This document shows positions 1-11,439 of a stretch of DNA of 64,000 nt, piece after piece. Made by a program: the position numbers and the translations under genes. The notes below the pieces were generated by a model. That model made no database searches. It was given only the letters and a program-made list of their open reading frames with translations, and was not told the origin of the DNA. The stretch is from Apostichopus japonicus (Eukaryota; Echinodermata; Holothuroidea; Aspidochirotida; Stichopodidae), in assembly GCF_037975245.1 (NCBI RefSeq), contig NC_092573.1:23465265-23529264 (forward strand), read 5' to 3'. How positions within the stretch are numbered: the first letter of the stretch is position 1; every line of letters starts with the position of its first letter.

Positions 1-1057
1 GGGTCAAGGGGATGATCTCTTTATGATCTATATGTTATATTTCTATAAGGTTAAGGGTCAAGGGGATGATCTCTTTATGATCTATATATATGTTATATCT
101 ACATAAGGTCAAGGGTCAAGGGGATGATTTCTTTATGATCTATATGTTATATTTCTATAAGGTTAAGGGTCAAGGGGATGATCTCTTTATGATCTATATA
201 TATGTTATATCTACATAAGGTCAAGGGTCAAGGGGATGATTTCTTTATGATCTATATGTTATATTTCCATAAGGTTAAGGGTCAAGGGGATGATCTCTTT
301 ATGATCTATCTATATGTTATATTTACATAAGGTCAAGGGTCAAGGGGGATGATCTCTTTATGATCTATATGTTATATTTCTATAAGGTCAAGGGTCAAGG
401 GGATGATCTCTTTATGATCTATATGTTATATTTCTATAAGGTCAAGGGTCAAGGGGATGATCTCTTTATGATCTATCTATATGTTATATTTACATAAGGT
501 CAAGGGTCAAGGGGGATGATCTCTTTATGATCTATATGTTATATTTCTATAAGGTTAAGGGTCAAGGGGGATGATCTCTTTATGATCTATATGTTATATC
601 TACATAAGGTCAAGGGTCAAGGGGATGATCTCTTTATGATCTATATGTTATATTTACATAAGGTCAAGGGTCAAGGGGATGATCTCTTTATGATCTATAT
701 ATATGTTATATTTACATAAGGTCAAGGGTCAAGGGGATGATCTCTTTATGATCTATATGTTATATTTACATAAGGTTAAGGGTCAAGGGGATGATCTCTT
801 TATGATCTATATATATGTTATATCTACATAAGGTCAAGGGTCAAGGGGATGATCTCTTTATGATCTATATGTTATATTTCTATAAGGTTAAGGGTCAAGG
901 GGGATGATCTCTTTATGATCTATATGTTATATTTCTATAAGGTTAAGGGTCAAGGGGATGATCTCTTTATGATCTATATGTTATATTTCCATAAGGTCAG
1001 GGGTCAAGGGGGTCAATCTCTTTATGATGTATATGTTATATTTACATAAGGTTGTCT
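1..1057. repeat. Minisatellite of ~55-60 bp units
   Basis: About 18 head-to-tail units, each starting near GGGTCAAGGGGATGATCTC and ending in a TATAAGG or CATAAGG box. The units differ by small changes: an extra TATA, an AAGGTTA or AAGGTCA junction, and TTTCTA or CTACATA spacers. The array is already under way at base 1, so its full length is unknown. Roughly half of the unit junctions read AGGTCAAGGGTCA, a direct repeat of the nuclear-receptor half-site with one-base spacing. The last unit is degenerate and decays into unique sequence near 1050. Confidence 0.95.
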
Positions 1058-1390
1058 TAAGAATCATTTCCTACAAAACTGTTACAAAAAAAATGCTCAG
1101 AACTTTTGATTAAAAAGGCCTGCTCTTCTTGTCATTTGTTGTGTCAAATGATTATGCAAATGATACTATTAATAGATATATGTTGCAACAGAAAATTTTT
1201 CTTTGAGGACAGAAATGTTGTAGTCTGCTTTATATTCAAACAAGGCTTTCATTTCTACTCATTTTTGTTTGAAGTTTATTAAGTATTGTCGCCATATATA
1301 GAAACCATTTAATAAGCCTTGTTAATGCTTGAGTTTACTTCTCTGCTTTAAGGTAAACTAAAACTGTCATTTATTTTTCTGCATCTTTAG

Positions 1391-1490
1391 GTACGAGGAT
1401 GGTAAAGTTGGAGATCAAGGAGTCGACACAACTCAAGAGAAATACCTAAAGGAAATATTGGCCGCCTGTGAAGAATATCAGCCGTTATGA
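1391..1490 (+). CDS. Last coding exon of an unidentified plus-strand gene
   Basis: A pyrimidine-rich tract ending in CATCTTTAG precedes an open stretch of one split-codon base plus 32 codons and a TGA stop at 1488-1490. The peptide starts YEDGKVGDQGVDTTQ and ends AACEEYQPL; it is hydrophilic and acidic, without a recognisable domain. The rest of the gene would lie upstream of the window or beyond the minisatellite at 1-1057, since I found no convincing preceding exon. The call rests on the acceptor and codon-like composition. I do not recognise the family, and a chance open frame of this length remains possible. Confidence 0.5.
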
Positions 1491-3475
1491 AAAAACTCAA
1501 AATAGTTCAACTCGCGTGACGAAACTGAAATGTATTTAATTCTGAAATGATGAATGCCGGGAACGGAAGAGTAGACCGACCGATTTATAAAGGGGAGGAG
1601 TGATTTTTTACAAAGATGGAAATAATGACCGATACGTTATACTTTGCGCCGTTGAGATGAACCTTCCGTTTGGAAGTGGATGCAGTTGAGAGAGAGGTAG
1701 GCGATGATTGTAGTGTGATGTTGAATCCAAAAGGGGTACGCTAGCGCAGCAGTGTGGTGTATCCCCTGGGATCCCCCCAGCCTCACATCTGCAGGGGGGG
1801 CGTGTATCCTCTACAGGTCCAGCCTGGTCTTAAGTCTAGAACTAAAACAGGTCGGGGGTCTTTCTTCATTTCTTACAGTACTTTTGACTTCCGCAGAGAA
1901 TCGATGTATTACTTTGCAGGTTATGGTAGTTTTAAAACAGTTGTCAGGTCAAGACACTAACACAGACACTAACAGACACTAACACAGTGTGCCCACACAG
2001 GAGTCGGGGAGGGGGGGGTTAAGAGGAAGGGGAACAGAAGGAGGCAGACAAAGTCAGACTAAATGCCCACACAAGATCATGGAAACATGAGGAAAAGCGA
2101 GATGGTAAATTTTTGGGAACCAAAATTTGTCCTAAAGCAAAGTGGATCGTAGTATTACACCCGATTCATTGATGATACAGCCTGTCTTGTATGTAACTTT
2201 ATCATCTCGTGGATTTCAGCCGCAAAGGTTAAATTTGATCATATATGCCAATCATATTGTTAATATTTCATGTATGCATACAGGATAGCAAAGTCTCAAC
2301 TTGTTGTTTCAAGTGGAACATTTTCTTTGAAAAATCTGTTAACGTATGCTTTTGGAGAAAGACAAAAATGAAGGAACTAAACACTTGTATGTAATTACGT
2401 TGAGAGCAATTCATCAGGTTGATTGTAAAGTTCAAGAATCGTAGACACCCTAGAGGCAAAATTGATTAAAAGTCCCTTTCGATACCCTAGTTAATATTTG
2501 TGTTTGTTTGTGACATTCACGGTTGAAGATGTCTTTTCGAAATGTTGGACTGGAAGGAAACTTTCTTCCATTCATGAAGAGGGGGGGGGGGGGGGGAAGC
2601 ATTATACAGTAGCACAAAATTTGAAATAGAGACACTTTGAATTGATGCAATATTTGCCTCATTGGTTAGTATCTTAGGGAAAACAGAAGTAGATTAAAAA
2701 ACTGTTGTATGAAGGATTTGCCAGAATTCACAGCTTGTGTTTTAGAAATTGATCAAAATCTTGTGTTGTGGGTCGATATGAGTGTTTATGTCCCAAGGCA
2801 AGATACTTTATATAGTATTAAATATTGCGCATTCAGTGGTGACTGTCTTTATTAGATATCATAATATATCAAGTATTGAAGAATAATGTACCGCTGCTGC
2901 TGTTTTGCCAATAATGTGAAGAATTATGTACAGGCTGAGGTAAAATTGACAGGTAAATAAGGGAAAGCGAACAAAACGAAAGACTAGATAGTCAGATGTT
3001 AATGAAAAAAGTATGAAGAGAGAAAGAGTTGGTTGGATTGAAGCGAGGGGTAAATATCTTTAACAATGATGGGGTATTAGTGTGAGAGAGGGATGTTTTG
3101 AAAGGAGAGAGGTAACAGAAGTCACCAAATGAAGAAAGCATTCCGGCGAAAGTAGTATGACGGCAAAGAGGCTTAGTGTGATGGAAAACGGGGCTAAGTA
3201 TGAAGGAGAGGAGGCTCAGTATGAAGGAAAAAGTATGACAAGAAAAAGAAAAATAAAGTAGAGAGGCTTAGTATGATGGAAATGGGCTCTGAATTGTATG
3301 AAGAAATTGAGGCTCAGTATGAAAGAAGATGGATTCTGTAAGGGGAATGAATAGGTGCATTGCTGAAGGAAAATATATTAAGTGGGGAGGGATGAAGTAG
3401 AATTATGCAAGGAGAATAAGAATAGAGTAGCATTGTAATTTATATAGAAATAAATATGGAATGTAAGATAAAAAG
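1491..3475. other. Non-coding stretch after the first exon
   Basis: This may contain the 3' untranslated region of the gene ending at 1490. No recognisable coding segment is present. It contains a run of about 16 Gs near 2581 and a purine-rich section (about 3000-3470) with repeated GAGGCTCAGTATGAAGGA-like phrases that lead into the tandem repeat at 3476. An AATAAA near 3250 is a possible polyadenylation signal. Confidence 0.4.
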
Positions 3476-3685
3476 GCTCAGTATGAATGAAAGGAGGATA
3501 GTATGAATGAAAGAAGGGGTAGTATGAATGAATGGAGAATGGAAAGTATGAATGAAAGGAGGATAGTATGAATGAATGGATAGTATGAATGAATGGAGGA
3601 TAGTATGAATGAATGGAGGAGGGATAGTATGAATGAATGGAGGATAGTATGAATGAAAGTATGAATGAAAGGAGCTGGGATAGTA
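3476..3685. repeat. Purine-rich tandem repeat (GTATGAATGAAAGGAGGATA type)
   Basis: Irregular tandem copies of a 14-20 bp unit around GTATGAATGAATGGAGGATA. The minus-strand reading gives a low-complexity Ser/Tyr/His/Pro frame, which is a by-product of the repeat and not a gene. Confidence 0.85.
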
Positions 3686-5442
3686 TGAAATAAGTAGAAG
3701 ATGTAATCATGCAGGAGAAAGATGGTTCAAAGATGAGAGCCACAACGGTACCTAGGAGAGATGATTGAGTTGAAAGGAAGATAAATTTACAAATGCTGGT
3801 AATTTGGTGATAACCATATACTTGGTGCTATACACACTAATTTTTCTACATATCTTACAGGGTCTGTGATGCAGTAATTTAGTTCTCTTTAGATCATTTA
3901 TCATGTAATGTTTGACAAATTTAAGGGAGAGGGTCATACCTGTACATATTAACTATACTGGTGAGTTTTGTTGTGGGGGGGGGGGGCAGTTTACTGAGTT
4001 TGTGAGGTTTATTTGCAAATCTGGATGTTTTTAAACCTTCAACTTTGCCATTTGGAATGAACTTTAGCATATGTAATGAAATCATAAAAACTTGTAAAGA
4101 AAAAGAAGAAAAAAGGAATACAACTACTTGAGTTTGGAAAGTTGTGAGGTGTAGTTTATCAATACTGAATTAATAGTACTATAGGAATAAATAACTTCAA
4201 ATGACCCTTGGTGACCCTTACAAGATGATATGATTGTTTGGGTCCCCGCCCATTCAAAAATCATATCAGTGGATAATGTGAATGCTAACATGGGGTGGCC
4301 TTGAGACCAAACAATTGTACTTACATCAAAATATTTGGTTGTAAAATGATGAAATTGGTTGGTTTCTTTTGAACCATATTTGATTCATATTTGAATTAAA
4401 ATGGTCTTCAAATCTTGAGAAAAATGTTGCAATATTGTCCGCAGTCATTTCATTCTTTGCATATGTTTAAAGCTAAGACTTTTTAGTTCCATCTTTTTTT
4501 TTCTCTTCAACTTTTTCTGTTGTTGTTGTTTGAGAGTTTTTTTTTTTTACTGTTGTTTTATTCTCTTTGGTTAATCTGTAATTTAAATTTTCCATTTTTG
4601 CAATACCAACCAGTGCAGATAATAACTTCTTATAGAAGCCCTTGTAGTCAATATTTTCTTTCTACTTTTCACTTTAGAATTATATTTTTTTCATTCCTTT
4701 TCCTTTGTTTGTATTGCTCTCTTTTAGCAAAAGATGAAATTTGTACGTTGCCCTCATAAGATACCTGTATCTGTCCCTGATTCCTGTAGCTGATACCTGT
4801 ACAAGATATCTGTAACATCGAGACTTTATTCATCTGTGCAAAATAACTCATCTATCTTTCTCTGCTATTTATTTTAGGTAAAAAACTAAATAAACTAAAT
4901 GCTGGTATGGTTTTTTTGGGATCTTTAATGTAAATTTATGGGGAAAAAAAGAGTTAAATTCATAATGGTACTGAGGCCACCCGAGTTTGTAAAGAGAAAA
5001 AAAAAAACTGCTCAGTGAACTTGTAACTAGAGTAATTCATTTTAAGTGAGGACAGTTTTATTGTAATGTAACTGGGTTTTGAAATTGGTTTGAAAGATAA
5101 TAACACATTCAAGTTAAGGTAAAGTTAATATTGTCGGTTAAGGCTAGGATGGCCGTCTTCATTAACGAGGAATCTCGTAGACGACTTACGTGAGGCAATA
5201 TGTCAAGAACAATTAACGTAAATAAGGAAGTACTGGTGATATTTTTAAGTTTTCCGTTGTAGCTGTATGATTTGATAAAATGTTTACCTTAAAAGATATT
5301 AAGACATAAGTTAATTGGCTGATTTATTTGTGATCCATAGGTTACAAAAAAAAACATCATTGTATAATGCTGTTCATTGGTAAACATTCACATTCACTTA
5401 TAGGTATCATTGTAATATTGGTAGTATCATTTTACTATAAAA
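3686..5442. other. AT-rich non-coding stretch
   Basis: No coding exon, RNA gene or element with recognisable ends was found. There are homopolymer tracts (G near 3975, T near 4490 and 4540) and several ATG-poor AT-rich runs. Confidence 0.4.
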
Positions 5443-5715
5443 TGGTATCATTTTTAATGTTGATAGTGTCACTTAAATATGAATGGTATCATTTTTAATA
5501 TGAATGGTATCATTTTTAATATGAATGGTATCATTTTTAATATTAATGGTATCATTTTTAATATGAATGGTATCATTTTTTATGTTGATGGTATCATTTT
5601 AATGTTTATGGTATCATTTTCATGGTATCCTTTTAATATCATTGTTGTCATTTGAAAATTGATGATATCAATTTAATATTGATGGTACTATTATAATATT
5701 CATGGCATTATTTTA
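5443..5715. repeat. AT-rich minisatellite, 22-23 bp unit
   Basis: About ten degenerate copies of ATATGAATGGTATCATTTTTA in tandem. The edges grade into similar AT-rich sequence. It ends about 40 bp before the long repeat that starts at 5756. Confidence 0.85.
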
Positions 5716-5755
5716 ATATTGACGTTACAAATTTTAGAGCTGAAATCACAATTTT

Positions 5756-5817
5756 TGGTTCCTTGCTTTTTGCAAAGCAAGGAACCTATGCGTTCAACTT
5801 GGCGTGTGTGTGTGTGT

Positions 5818-5858
<41 letters not shown>

Positions 5859-8537
5859 ACGCTTGGCTTGTGTACACGATATCTCAATAAGGAAATGATG
5901 TATCATGATGAAACTTGTTGGGTGGATAGCCCATAGTAAGAGGAAGATCCCTATTGTTTTTGGTGCCCGCAAAGGTCACCAAAGGTCAGTTAGATGCCAA
6001 AAACCAATATATTAAAAACAGCAATAACTCCCATTGACAGGGTCCGACATGGTTGATATTTTGGGAGTAGTTGTGAATGGGGTAAGGCATCGTTTCCAAA
6101 CATAACGGTAATGTGATCGAAGGTCAACAAAGGTCAATTAATGATAAAAAACTAGTATTTTTGCGATAACTTGAGAACGAAATGTCCGTTAGGGTTGGGA
6201 GTTGCTTCAATGTAATCCAATTGTCGACCCGCACCTGGGTGACCCTTGACCTCAATTTGACCTTTGGTGACCTTTACATGTTTTTGGGGATTTTTACAGT
6301 TTTGATGCTATTTTCAGATGTCAAAGGTACCTTCTGAACATAAATGTCAATAGGTTGACCCCGTGTGACCTTTATGTGCGAAGTTATATGGGGTCAAAGT
6401 TTTTCGGTCGGAGTTAGGATGGTTGCACAGACTTGTCGTTTTGTTTTTTGGAATCAGGAGATTAAACTACATCTGAAACCAAGGTCAAAAGGTCAAAGGT
6501 CACATTAGAAAAAATGTGCTTATTTTGGGAGGAAACGAGCAAAAAAGAAAATGTTTGGTTTTGATGCTAGATTTGGATACCAAAGGTACCTTCCGATCAA
6601 AAATGTCAATGGGTTGACCCCCGTGTGACCTTCGTGTGCGAAGTTATACGAGGTCAAAGTTAATTTTCAGACATTTAATGCAATAACTCCCAGTTCCAAG
6701 GTGTGACGTGGTTGATATTTTTGGACAAGTTGCAAATGGTATAGGGGAATATTTTCAAACTTAACGGTCATGTGATCCAAGGTCACCAAAGGTCAATTAA
6801 TGATAAAAAACTAGTATTTTTGCGATAACTTGAGAACAAATTGTCCGTTAGGGTTGTGAGTTGCTTCAATGTAATCCAATTGTCGACCCGCATCTGTGTG
6901 ACCCTTGACCTCAATTTGACCTCTGGTGACCTCTGGTGACCTTTTTGTGTTTTGTGGATTTTTACAGTTTCGATGCTATTTTCAGATGTTAAAGGTACCT
7001 TCTGATCATAAATGTCAATGGGTTGACCCCCGTGTGACCTTTGTGTGCGAAGTTATACGAGGTCAAAGTTAATTTTCAGACATGTAATGCAATAACTCCC
7101 AGTTCCAAGGTGTGACATGGTTGATATTTTTGGAGTAGTTGCAAATGGTATAGGGTAATATTTTCAAACTTAACGGTCATGTGATCCAAGGTCACCAAAG
7201 GTCAATTAATGATAAAAAACTAGTATTTTTGCGATAACTTGAGAACAAATTGTCCGTTAGGGTTGGGAGTTGCTTCAATGTAATCCAATTGTCGACCCGC
7301 ATCTGGGTGACCCTTGACCTCAATTTGACCTCTGGTGACCTTTTTGTATTTTGTGGATTTTTATAGTTTCGATGCTATTTTCAGATGTTAAAGGTACCTT
7401 CTGATCATAAATGTCAATGGGTTGACCCCCGTGTGACCTTTGTGTGCGAAGTTATACGAGGTCAAAGTTAATTTTCAGACATTTAATGCAATAACTCCCA
7501 GTTCCAAGGTGTGACACGGTTGATATTTTTGGAGTAGTTGCAAATGGTATAGGGTAATATTTTCCAACTTAACGGTCATGTGATCCAAGGTCACCAAAGG
7601 TCAATTAATGATAAAAAACTAGTATTTTTGCGATAACTTGAGAACGAATTGTCAGTTAGGGTTGGGAGTTGCTTCTACGTAATCCAATTGTCCACCCACA
7701 TCTGGGTGACCCTTGACCTCAATTTGACCTCTGGTGACCTTTTCGTGTTTTGGGGATTTTTACAGTTTCGATGCTATTTTCAGATGTTAAAGGTACCTTC
7801 TGGTCATAAATGTCAACAGGTTGACCCCTCGATGAGCTTTGTGTGTGAAGTTATACGAGGTCAAAGTTAATTTTCAGACATTTCAGGCAATAACTCCCAG
7901 TGCCAAGGTGTGACAAGGTTGATTTTTTTGGACAAGTTGCGAATGGTATAGGGGAATATTTTCCAACTTAGCGGTCATGTTATCCAAGGTCACCAAAGGT
8001 CAGCTAATGTTAAAAAACTAGTATTTTTTATTTAGAAAATGGGCAAAGAAAACATGTTTGAATTTTTAGAGTTTTGATGCTCCGTTTAGGTCTCACCGAT
8101 CAAAAATGTCAATTGGTTGACCTACGGGTGACCTTTGTGTGTGAAGTTATGTATACAAGTTCAAAGTTAAGTTTTAGACATTTAATGCAATTAAATCCCA
8201 ATACCAAGGTGTGACACGGTTGATAATTTGGGACAAGTTGTGAATGGGGTGGTGGAACATTTTCAAACTTAAAGGTCATGTCATCTGTGGTCACCAATGT
8301 TATCATATCTGTTGACCCGCTTGTAGGTGACCTTATACTTCTTACATTTTCGACGCCATATTTAGATCTCAAAAGTGCCTTTTGATCAAAAATCCGATCA
8401 CATTTTGTGATCACAAAAGTGTTGGCTATAGTGTTGGTTACTTTATGCGTACATGTAGGGCCACAATTGCTTGGACTATTTGAGCCCAATCTTGCTTGAT
8501 AATATGTGTATTGTCATATACCCCAAGCAAGGAACCA
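5756..8537 (+). mobile_element. Long non-coding repeat with short inverted ends, copy 1
   Basis: The ends are TGGTTCCTTGCTT and AAGCAAGGAACCA, exact inverted repeats of 13 bp. The left end also folds on itself (GGTTCCTTGCTT and AAGCAAGGAACC with a short loop) and is followed by a (TG)n tract at about 5806-5853. The body holds subrepeats of about 400 bp: the phrase CAGACATTTAATGCAATAAC and its variants recur near 6671, 7078, 7476 and 7877. No long open frame exists. AGGTCACCAAAGGTCA occurs once per subunit, with TGACCTCTGGTGACCT in the other orientation. I see no target-site duplication, so the transposition mechanism is unproved; it could be a non-autonomous DNA transposon or a satellite-like dispersed repeat. 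A second copy lies at 48332-51821. Confidence 0.7.
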
Positions 8538-10626
8538 CAGTGCCCTTGGGCTCTTGTTATATTTTTAATTTCAAATGTGGGAGTAAAAAAAGTTGGTAAA
8601 TGAAATTACGTGAAATCAGGGATTTGCTTTAAGGTTTTGCGGTGCTCTGTGTACTTTCTTCATCTTCTTTTCTAAGTCTCTGTGTGAGAGGTCGGTTGTG
8701 TCATAGAACACACCTGATACTCCAGGTATTTTAAAACTTAAAAAAATAAAATCATTCACTAATCATAGCAGTTTAATGTGGTATCATGTGTATTGAATTC
8801 CTCTTAATGGATAATTGTCCAAATTAATTAACAATGTTAATCCAGTATTATGCTATGCATATCGTTAATTGTTTGGAATGCAGTGCCAATATAAAAGCCA
8901 TTTTTTCTTGCACTGTGAACGGAAAGGGTTTAGAGTTGTCATAATTGGGTACGACAGTGTGTTTCATCCTATTGTTATGAAAAACTCTTAACTTTAAAAA
9001 GTACTTTGAATTTGTTCACTTTTCATGCTTGGATTATACAAAAACGATTGTCCTCTTTTTTTCTACTGTATATATTATTGTAAATAGATGTAAATTGGAT
9101 CAGAGGAATGCTGTAAGGACCAGACTATGGTTGAAAACTTTGTTGAGAATGAGTTTAGAAGAGATTAAAGAAGAACGAGGAAGGTGGCAAGAAGGAGAAC
9201 ATAACAAAAAAATGCTTCCCAAAAACTACTTTTACCAGCAAAAAAATTAATTTAAAATAGTCTTTAACAATGGTGAATAGTTATTTGTTAGTGTCAGCAT
9301 AAAATTTCTCATTAATTAGTGAGTTTTACAGGGTACCACAAATAATATCCTCTCTGAGCTATGCAATACAGTCTTGCTGTTAATTTGAGAGTGCATCCTC
9401 AAATTACCAAATTTATTTTTTGTCAACAGTGATAACTTATTGTTGCATTATTGGCATTGGGGATGTTGGAGGGGGGTGGGGGGGGGGCTTGTGAAGTTGT
9501 TTAATGAGTAACTGTTTTCTGTTGGTTGTCTCATGAAATATGCCTTCTGTTTGTTAAGATGGAGGGTAGGGATAAGTTGTTGGTGTTGCCATTATGGAAA
9601 GATTTCAGCTCAAATCAAAGTTTAGAAAAGTATATATTTTAACTCCAATGAAATATCATTTCAATATTTCTTGCCATTAGATTGAAACTTTTTTCATTTT
9701 TTTAAAGATGTTTGTTCTTTTAAAATAAGGAATAGATGAGTCTGATTTTAACCATGCAAAGGAAAAAATCAAAGCAGAAACTAGGACCACTTTTGAAGCA
9801 AACGGCAACAGTTCATACTGAAGGGATATCTGACTATTGAAGCTGTATGGTGAGCTGGCAGATTTTTTAAAATAGAATTTGATGTATTTTTTTATATCTA
9901 ATTTGGGAAGCTTACGTTGGGTGCAGACATTGAATGTGTTTACTTCTGATGGCAGTTTTTCTTCTATTGGGACACATACATATATTTTACATATATAAGT
10001 AATGATTTTTTTTCTGTTTCATTAGGAAATGTTCTCAAAATTTGTTGTTCAATCAACTCTTTGCTCTACTGGTTTTGTCTTAAGTTATGGTTATGTTATA
10101 ATAGTTTCTTGTTCTGTTTTGCTCTATTAATTTACTGTTTGACATTTGTTGCTTGTTCTTTTAGTTTCTGTTTTTAAAGTGATAGTGCTGGTATTATCTC
10201 TTGAATTGGATTTTTGTTCTTATTTGCTGGATTTGGGCTGTCCTCATACTGGCTTATAAGGGGGGGAGGGGGTGGTGAGGCCGGGAGACAGTGATCAGAG
10301 CCTTATTTCTAAATTGGGGGTTATTTCTTGTAGCTGGCTTTACTTGGATTCGAAAAATAAGGAGGTTACAAACACAATTATTACATGTGTTCTGTCTATG
10401 CAGTTAACAAACACTAAAACTCTTATGGTGAAACTGTACTATTTCCTTTACATATGTAATTTCTTTCACATTTGCACTAAGCTAGGGTCTATTTAATATG
10501 CTTCAAGAAAAATCATGAAAAAGTTGAGAGTTGGAAATGTATGTATGTATGACAGCTGACAGTGTTTGAATGCTTTTATAAAGTAATTGGAATTTAGAGA
10601 GTTGTAAGAAAATAAGGTGAAAGGAA
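8538..10626. other. AT-rich intergenic stretch
   Basis: No supported gene. G-rich runs occur near 9470-9490 and 10260-10275. The open frames here are short and have no splice or domain support. Confidence 0.4.
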
Positions 10627-10642
10627 AATAAAGTATAATAAA
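10627..10642 (+). terminator. Plus-strand AATAAA signals
   Basis: Two AATAAA hexamers (10627-10632 and 10637-10642) lie tail-to-tail with a minus-strand signal 40-55 bp away, which would fit convergent transcript ends. No plus-strand coding exon was found nearby to assign them to. Confidence 0.3.
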
Positions 10643-10680
10643 CAAAAAACGAAAAATAATAAATTTCAAGCATTGAATGT

Positions 10681-10686
10681 TTTATT
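10681..10686 (-). terminator. MPHOSPH10: Polyadenylation signal of MPHOSPH10
   Basis: TTTATT on the plus strand is AATAAA on the minus strand, 604 bp beyond the MPHOSPH10 stop. No earlier canonical hexamer was noticed in between, so it is the best candidate for the 3' end. Confidence 0.5.
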
Positions 10687-11289
10687 CTATTGACCCTCCT
10701 ATTTCATATTATATATTGTATTATATTGCCTTCGTATCCTATGTTACCAACAAATGAGTTTGTGATGATTCTGACATACTAGATAGGCTTCTGATGAAAA
10801 ACTTTCCAAAAATACAGATATTTTTTTATGCAATCTAACATCTTGAGTGTCTTCTGCTTGGCTTGGGAGCATAGTTCTTCTTGCTCACCAGAATACCAAA
10901 GCTTGGGCCAATAGACACTTTGTGATGAAAATAGAAGTCCTTTCTTGAGGCCACTGCAACATGCAGGACCAGTTGGCCTAACAATGGATATTGGCTTTCT
11001 CTGCCAACCTCATCTGACAAACGACAAACTTTGACTGCACATCTCATGCACCGGCTTGTCAGCAGACATAGTAACATCTGTCAACATTTTTCCCCTACTG
11101 GTTGACCTTTGACCTCAGATGTGGCATTCCTTCACCTGAGAGTGGCCACCAGTGACCTTAAAATGTCACATTTTATGCTCTTACTCCAAGACGATGAAAT
11201 CAACGACATTCTCTCTTTGGAAGACCTTCACGTCGGGTGCTGCCATAAGCAAGGAATGGTGACCTTTGTTATCACATTTCACGGACGTC

Positions 11290-11439
11290 TCACAGTTTAA
11301 GCTTCTTAGATGAGACGGTAACATCTGTCAGCTTCTTCCTCTTCTGAAGGCTTTTGACTTCAGAGGCGGCCTCCTCTTGTAATTTACTGAAAAATGCCTT
11401 CGATGAGGTCAAGAGCTTCTTATCCATGTTCTTGTCATC
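11290..11439 (-). CDS. MPHOSPH10: MPHOSPH10 exon 10 with stop
   Basis: Residues 650-698 and TGA (plus-strand TCA at 11290-11292). Contains [14 protein letters not shown] and the basic terminus SSKKLKL found at the end of the vertebrate protein. The acceptor is TCTTTTAG. Confidence 0.95.
   Translation of the reverse strand, partial: DDKNMDKKLLTSSKAFFSKLQEEAASEVKSLQKRKKLTDVTVSSKKLKL

Noticed and set aside
3378-3743. 121-codon Ser/His/Tyr-rich minus-strand frame
   Set aside because: It follows the GTATGAATGAA tandem repeat; low-complexity artefact.
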